Source: Baffinella frigidus
Taxonomy: Eukaryota > Cryptophyceae > Cryptomonadales > Baffinellaceae
Direction: 5' to 3'
Assembly (NCBI GenBank): GCA_026770585.1
Contig: MU648014.1
Coordinates: 21,500 to 31,719 of the forward strand
Length of the DNA stretch: 10,220 nt
This document shows, piece by piece, positions 6,209 to 10,220 of the stretch. Position numbers and translations under genes: made by a program. How positions within the stretch are numbered: the first letter of the stretch is position 1; each line of letters starts with the position of its first letter. Below the pieces are notes generated by a model. The model worked only from the letters and a program-made list of their open reading frames with translations. It was not told the DNA's origin and did no database searches.

Positions 6209-6345
6209 GGGTGAGGGTGAGGGCTCAGGGTTCAGGGTTTCGGGTTCATTGTTTAGGGTTGAGAGTTTAGGGTTTAGGGTTCAGGGTTTAAGGTTTAGGG
6301 TTTAGGGTTTAGGGTGTAGGGTGTAGGGTGAAGGGTTTAGGGTGA
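5910..6345 (-). repeat. Interstitial telomere tract (TTTAGGG)n with variants
   Basis: Long degenerate TTTAGGG tract, opposite in orientation to the window's left end. Early units (5950-6003) are nearly perfect. Later ones vary (GTTCAGGG, TGTAGGG, GTGAAGGG). A homogeneous block of about eight TTGAGGG units lies at 6151-6210. The tract decays into TGTGTGTTTGGGTGTTTGTG and a GA run by about 6395. Runs of three G every seven bases could form G-quadruplexes. Confidence 0.95.
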
Positions 6346-6534
6346 AGTGTGTAGGTTGTGTGTGTGTTTGGGTGTTTGTGTGTAGAGAGAGAGAGGTTTA
6401 GGTTCAATCAGGTTCCTTATTAGATGGCAATCTGGGAAGACCTGCAACTTTCAAACTGTTGAACCGTTTCGGTCAACCCGTGATTAGTACCAATAATTTC
6501 TTTCAGGAGGATTCTTCCCGAGTTGACGCCTGCT

Positions 6535-6600
6535 GACTGCCAACTATTAAGCCAATGAGGGAACTTCTCTATAGGGTATAGGGTTTAGGGTTTAGGGACT
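6535..6600 (+). repeat. Direct repeat copy 1 (GACTGCCAACTATTAAGCC)
   Basis: GACTGCCAACTATTAAGCC, then TCTATAGGGTATAGGGTTT, then GACTAGCGTGTAT. It aligns with 6918-6992, 383 bp downstream in the same orientation. Both copies change from unique sequence to telomere-like heptamers at the same point, TCTATAGGGTA. Confidence 0.75.
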
Positions 6601-6698
6601 AGCGTGTATCATCGTCCACAGTAGGGTTCAGGGGTGGGATCTAAATTTAGATTATCAGAAGGTGATGTTTCTTAAGTGGACACGAGGTTGGCAGGATA

Positions 6699-6910
6699 AG
6701 GTCCTACGCCAGACCTGAGGGGGGTCAATAGCAAAAGTCAACTCCCATGAAGGCTGATGAAGCCTCGATTCAAGTTTTGGCGGAATCCTCAGATTCTGAG
6801 GATTTTTTCCTTGCGGGAACTTTTGATTGACCCCCATCACGTCTAAATTGCCACCCATCTGACCGGGCAACACGACATTCTGGCCTCCCATCAGATCTAG
6901 CGTAGGATCC
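6699..6910. mobile_element. Nested inverted-repeat element
   Basis: Three pairs of arms are nested: CCTACGCCAGACCTGAGG (6703-6720) with 6890-6908 (about 16 of 19); GGGGGTCAATAGCAAAAGT (6720-6738) with 6819-6835, which lacks two bases; and a perfect 10-bp stem AATCCTCAGA with one loop base at 6784-6804. The whole could fold as one long imperfect hairpin. It lies between the two direct repeats 6535-6600 and 6918-6992. The 78-codon minus-strand frame across it is not considered a gene. Confidence 0.6.
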
Positions 6911-6917
6911 TAGTTGG

Positions 6918-6992
6918 GACTGCCAACTAATAAGCTAAGGAGGTACCTTATCTATAGGGTACAGGTTTCAGGGTGTAGGGATCAGGGTGTAT
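6918..6992 (+). repeat. Direct repeat copy 2 (GACTGCCAACTAATAAGCT)
   Basis: Aligns to 6535-6600: GACTGCCAACTAATAAGCT, then TCTATAGGGTACAGGTTTC, then ATCAGGGTGTAT. It is more diverged in the telomere-like part than copy 1. The inverted-repeat element 6699-6910 sits immediately before it. Confidence 0.75.
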
Positions 6993-7052
6993 GGTTTATC
7001 TTGCAAGAGTTCAGCCCCCCCCCCTGACGGGAAGGTATTACCTTCACATACA

Positions 7053-7190
7053 GGGGTGCCTCGCTCATAAGAAACCGCCCCCCCCTAGGACCCTACAAAC
7101 CGCCCCCCCCTAGGACCCTACAGTAGGACCATGCCTAGGGGTCTATGGTGGCCCTAGGGGGGGGGCAGTTTCTTATGAGCGAGGTACCCC
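7053..7190. mobile_element. Fold-back element, complete copy 3, arm segment duplicated
   Basis: It begins GGGGTGCCTCGCTCATAAG (one base off the family end) and closes with CTTATGAGCGAGGTACCCC. A 24-25 bp segment, AAACCGCCCCCCC then TAGGACCCTAC, is present twice in tandem at about 7073-7122. The core is CCTACAGTAGGACCATGCC. Outside the arms TACA and TGTA also pair. No coding capacity. Confidence 0.82.
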
Positions 7191-7340
7191 TGTACTCTCA
7201 CACACCATACCACAACTCGGCCTAGGGCCCACAGTGGTATCATGTGGTCGCCTTGTAGAGCGTTATGGAGCATAATACGGCAGCCGAACGTTTCTGTGCC
7301 TGCTGGGCGAAAACGAAGGGGTGGGGCACTGATTTCACCA
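7191..7340. other. Spacer, nothing recognised
   Basis: A short 74-codon plus-strand frame (7265-7489) starts here, but it runs through the dyad and tandem repeat at 7341-7432 and has no protein-like features. Confidence 0.45.
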
Positions 7341-7432
7341 ATCGATACCCCACGTCAAAATCCATGAACAAAGGACGTGGGATATCGATTTCAAGGTCAA
7401 AAGACATGGGATGTCGATTTCATGGTCAAAAT
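7341..7432. repeat. Inverted plus tandem 29-bp repeat
   Basis: ATCGATACCCCACGTC (7341-7356) is inverted at 7374-7389 (15 of 16). The right arm starts a 29-bp imperfect tandem: GATATCGATTTCAAGGTCAA at 7381 and GATGTCGATTTCATGGTCAA at 7410. The arrangement is small and cluster-like, with no coding sense. Confidence 0.7.
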
Positions 7433-7434
7433 GG

Positions 7435-7918
7435 TGCTTCGGTGCTTTATTTACCTCACATCGAAGGCCACGCCCCACCTCACTCTTGATGGGATGACAA
7501 CGATCTACGGATGAGCTCCCCGACCCGACCCACATGGGCCCGACCGAAACCTCTTTCTGACCCCCACCCCCTCCAGACCCATATCATCTTTAGTGCTTTG
7601 AGCCATTGTTTTTCGTGGTCAAGTATTGTATCGCATCTTTCTCTTCCCTTCTCATCGATTGTCCATGGTCATCTTTAGGACCTTTAGGCTTGATGCAATC
7701 CCACCATAGCCGGACACCTGGCGATTCCGTATAACGAGCTTCTACCAGGCAGAACCGAGTAGGGGGTGGTTTACAGGTACGGTATAACATGGACCGATCA
7801 TAGTCTGGTAATGGCACGGGTTGGGCAATAAACGCGAAACCTCTTTAATAAATTCAGTAACCAGTAATCAGTATGCGAGTTATCCCCAGGAGGAACGCGC
7901 ACGCATACCCTAGACCGT
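7435..7918. other. Spacer of about 480 bp, no gene seen
   Basis: Short frames on the minus strand (62-75 codons) have no recognisable features. No repeat shared with the rest of the window was noticed and no RNA gene is apparent. Confidence 0.45.
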
Positions 7919-7920
7919 TA

Positions 7921-8124
7921 TTGTCGAAATGGGCTCCGCGCGGAAAAAATCGAGGTCAGGTCAGCGACGTTTCCCCATTTTTTTGCCTTTTTGTGTCATC
8001 TTATGGGTGGGAGATGCCATTTTGAGATAAAAACCATGGCTAAGATGGCATAAAAGTCCATTTTTTGGAAAATTTCCTGATTTCCTGACCTGACCTCGAT
8101 TCCGCGCGAAGCCCATTTCGACAA
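7921..8124. mobile_element. MITE with 40-bp terminal inverted repeats and TA target duplication
   Basis: The left end 7921-7964 (TTGTCGAAATGGGCTCCGCG onward to GGTCAGGTCAG) matches the reverse complement of 8085-8124. The only differences are one C/T and a run of four extra A. TA lies directly outside both ends (7919-7920 and 8125-8126), the target duplication of Tc1/mariner-type (Stowaway-like) elements. The 120-bp interior is AT-rich with no coding capacity, so mobilisation would need a transposase encoded elsewhere. The near-perfect arms suggest recent insertion. Confidence 0.85.
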
Positions 8125-8126
8125 TA

Positions 8127-8339
8127 GTCAACGCAACAAACACCAAGGAAATGTGGGCAAGGCTGAATCCAAATCATCCAGCACCAAAGCGAACAAAGGA
8201 AACGTGGAGTAGCACATGTCTTGAGCAAAGTACGTTCCAAATGCCGCAAAGACCCAGCGAACAAAAACTACACGCACTCATGTGGGGTGTAAAGAAACTC
8301 TCTCTATTCTTGGTTATTGGTGCTTGGTACCTGCGGCCA
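8127..8339. other. Spacer, nothing recognised
   Basis: A-rich on the plus strand, with a 67-codon frame lacking any recognisable feature. It ends where the long telomere-like tract begins. Confidence 0.5.
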
Positions 8340-9177
8340 CGGTTTAGGGTTTAGGTTGAGGGTTTGAGGTTTAAAGTTTAGGATTTAGTGTGTGAGATGT
8401 ATTGTTTGTCATTTTTTTTATTATTATTCAGGATTTATGGTTCAGGATTTAGGGTGCAGGATTCAGGATTTAAGGTTTAGGGTTTGTTGTTTAGGATGTA
8501 GGGTTTTCAGACAACGTCTAATGGGTTTAGGGTTTGTTGTTTAGGATGTAGGGTTTTCAGACAACGTTCATGTGTTAGGGTTTGGGATTTGGGTTTTGTT
8601 GTTTAGGGTTTAGGGTTTAGGGTTTATGGTTTCTGGTTTCGTGTTTAGGTTGAGGGATTAGGGTTTGGGTTTAGGGTTTAGGATTTAGGGTGTAGTGTGT
8701 TGGATGTAGGGTTTAGGGTTTAGGGTTTAGGGTTTCGAGTTTAGGATTTAGGATTTAGGATTTAGGGTTTAGGGTCGAAGGTCTAGGGTGTAGGGTGTAG
8801 GGTGTAGGCTGTAGGGTTTAGGGTTTAGGGTTCAGGGTTTAGGGTTTAGGGTATAGGGTTTAGGGTTTAGGGTTCAGGGTTTAGGGTTTAGGGTTTAGGG
8901 TTTAGGGTTTAAGGTTTAGGGTTTAGGGTTTAGGGTTCAAGGTTTCTAGAAGTTGGCGGTAAGTGTGATGAACATGGAGGGGATGCAGGCTAATGTTCTG
9001 TGTTGATTGTTCAGGTTTTAGGGGTCTGGGGTTTAGGGTTTAGGGTTTAGGGTGAAGGACTTAGGTTGTAGTATTTAGGGTTTAGGATTTAGGGTTTATG
9101 ATTTAGGGTTTAGGTTTCAGGTTTCAGGGGTCAGGGTATAGGGTTCAGGATTTAGGGTTTCATGTTTAGGGCCCTAA
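8340..9177 (-). repeat. Long interstitial telomere tract (TTTAGGG)n
   Basis: About 830 bp of TTTAGGG and variants (GGATTTA, TGTAGGG, TTCAGGG, GTTTCGG). The best-kept units are at about 8815-8945. Non-telomeric islands occur at about 8400-8425, 8508-8523 and 8946-9015. The tract ends in the palindrome TTAGGGCCCTAA at 9166-9177, where orientation flips. Confidence 0.95.
8474..8567 (+). repeat. Perfect 44-bp unit repeated with 50-bp period
   Basis: 8474-8517 and 8524-8567 are identical for 44 bp, starting GGTTTAGGGTTTGTTGTTTA and ending TTTTCAGACAACGT. A 6-bp linker separates them. Perfect identity inside an otherwise degenerate tract shows a recent tandem duplication. Confidence 0.9.
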
Positions 9178-9314
9178 CCCCCGATGAGTATGCAGGCTGG
9201 CGAGGTTCATGCATTGGCGCCCGTGCACTTGTTGGCTGAAACGCTCATCCGGCGATAGGTTACCTTGCCCTAAATTTAGCGACACTCTAAACCCTAAACG
9301 AGCAAGGTTCTATC
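9178..9314. other. Spacer with short reversed telomere remnant
   Basis: CTCTAAACCCTAAACG at about 9285-9300 is in the orientation opposite to the 8340-9171 tract. No gene is seen. Confidence 0.6.
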
Positions 9315-9404
9315 ATGACACACGACCAAGATGATTGACTGAGTCGCTTAGTGGACACTCAAACGAGAGCGGTTGCAGGATGAAATCAGCTGACGCAGCA
9401 GACC
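9315..9404 (+). repeat. Dispersed repeat, inverted partner of 4433-4520
   Basis: TTGACTGAGTCGCTTAGTGG, then CAAACGAGAGCGGTTGCAGG, then ATGAAATCAGCTGACGCAG. It matches the segment just upstream of the minus-strand gene. No copy of the gene follows. Instead the sequence runs straight into the inverted copy of the 1998-2147 repeat. Confidence 0.75.
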
Positions 9405-9410
9405 GGGTCC

Positions 9411-9562
9411 TTTAGGTCCTTTAGGTTTTAAATGCTCCCAACATATGCCAACGACACGCCCTTCCGTAGAAAGGACTGCAGAGAAAGCATTTTTGCTCTC
9501 GGATCGCGTTTCGCTCTCCAGTGCAGAGGCTCGTGAAGAGGGGATACAGGGCGGTTCTCTTG
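9411..9562 (-). repeat. 150-bp dispersed repeat, inverted partner of 1998-2147
   Basis: Contains the 39-codon conserved frame on the minus strand (9547-9431, stop TAA 9430-9428), ending MLSLQSFLRKGVSLAYVGSI. The open frame extends upstream to about 9619 with an ATG, giving 63 codons, but the extension is not shared with the other copy. See the partner entry for the substitution pattern. Confidence 0.85.
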
Positions 9563-10000
9563 GGGTGGGTGAAGGTATGCGATATCGCTCCCATGCTCAC
9601 TTACACGCACCGAACCCAAGTCAGCTTCCTTTGAGGCTCATGGTATCCCATGGTTGAAGTTTAAGAGCTTCAATCACGAATACCCCACAAGGTGAAAGGG
9701 GATTATGTGGGGGGGTGAGTTGAAATCAGGTAGACACCAAAGATGAAAGCAGGGAAATGTGGTTGATTAGGGGTTTCCCCCAATGTACGGACGTCAGAAA
9801 AGTGGAAGGTAGTTCAAGCGTCAGAAACAACAACATTCCGTTAACATATTGCAAGAGTAACAACAAAACCAAAAAAAAAGGACGGTTCAACAGCACAGGG
9901 AAACACAGTCCATTCCCCCACCCTTTCAATAGGGTTCTCTTCACTCGCCACCCCCGCTTGGTGTCTGCTCAGCTACTTGCCGTGGTGTCCTCCGCCGCGC
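9563..10000. other. Spacer of about 440 bp, no supported gene
   Basis: A 72-codon minus-strand frame (9944-9726) has a hydrophobic stretch with PFFLVLLLLLQYVNG. This arises largely from an A9 run and CAA triplets on the plus strand, so I do not treat it as a gene. No shared repeat was noticed. Confidence 0.4.
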
Positions 10001-10185
10001 TCCCCTCTTCTCCTCCTCTCCTCCTCTCATCCTCTCATCCTCTCCTCCTCCTCTCCTCCCCTCCTCCTCCTCTCCTCTCTACCCCTCCTCCTCTCCCCCT
10101 CTCCTCCCCTCCTCTCCCTTCTCCTTCCTCCCTCTTTTGCTCCCCCCTCCTCTCCTCTCAACCCCCTTCCTCCCCCCTTTCCCTC
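10001..10185. repeat. Polypyrimidine (C/T) low-complexity tract
   Basis: About 185 bp of almost pure C and T (TCC and TCCTC words) on the plus strand, broken by only a few A bases. Mirror-like polypurine/polypyrimidine DNA of this kind can form triplex structures. It ends at CTCAAGGGGGGTTG. Confidence 0.9.
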
Positions 10186-10220
10186 AAGGGGGGTTGTTGT
10201 TCCCCATCATTCCGCTCCTG

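Noticed and set aside
6784-6809. Hairpin followed by six T, resembling a rho-independent terminator
   Set aside because: The window is eukaryotic and the hairpin is the innermost pair of a larger nested inverted repeat.
8946-9015. Possible intron: GTAAGT near 8959 and TTCAG near 9013 in a non-telomeric island
   Set aside because: No open frame on either side to be joined; likely coincidence.
9726-9944. 72-codon hydrophobic minus-strand frame, possible membrane peptide
   Set aside because: Hydrophobicity comes mainly from an A9 run and CAA triplets. No supporting context.

Overview
This window looks like the end of a nuclear chromosome from a eukaryote with plant/alga/alveolate-type telomeres (TTTAGGG on one strand, CCCTAAA on the other). 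It opens with about thirteen CCCTACA units read in the orientation expected at a left chromosome end. Degenerate TTTAGGG-type tracts recur inside it, at about 903-1018, 3136-3216, 5910-6345 and 8340-9177. Long gene-poor stretches, palindromic non-autonomous elements, microsatellites and G/C homopolymer runs make it typical subtelomeric DNA. I cannot name the species. A protist or alga fits best, because one gene appears to have a GT-AG intron and a Kozak-like start. Bacterial features (Shine-Dalgarno sites, operons, rho-independent terminators) do not apply.

Layout. 1-250: telomere-type array, a CT microsatellite and tandem CACTTAG dyads. 500-650: a 107-bp fold-back element. 800-1260: dispersed and tandem repeats interrupted by a CCCTAAA tract. 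1480-2720: three copies and one half-copy of a fold-back family with GGGGTACCTCGCTCATAAG ends, two copies of a repeat carrying a short conserved reading frame, and a CA microsatellite. 2745-4340 (minus strand): the only convincing protein gene, about 501 codons in two exons, with no family I recognise. 4430-5190: a repeat copy at the gene's 5' side, then a dense island of palindromes. 5530-5689: another inverted-repeat element. 5910-7000: telomere-like DNA and nested repeats. 7053-7190: a third complete fold-back copy. 7921-8124: a clean miniature transposon flanked by TA. 8340-9177: a long telomere-like tract ending in a head-to-head TTAGGG/CCCTAA junction. 9315-9562: inverted copies of two repeats seen earlier (4433-4520 and 1998-2147). 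10001-10185: a pyrimidine tract running to near the window end.

The most interesting point is the single gene. Its two in-frame coding blocks are separated by exactly 90 bp of degenerate telomere repeat that begins with GT and ends with AG, and removing it keeps the frame. This looks like an intron made from telomeric DNA, with near-duplicate GGTSTC sequence at the two splice boundaries. That is what would be expected if telomere repeat had been captured inside a gene and turned into an intron. The rest of the window shows the same theme: telomere repeat placed inside other sequence, and palindromic elements of different families sharing a CCTAC-n-GTAGG core.
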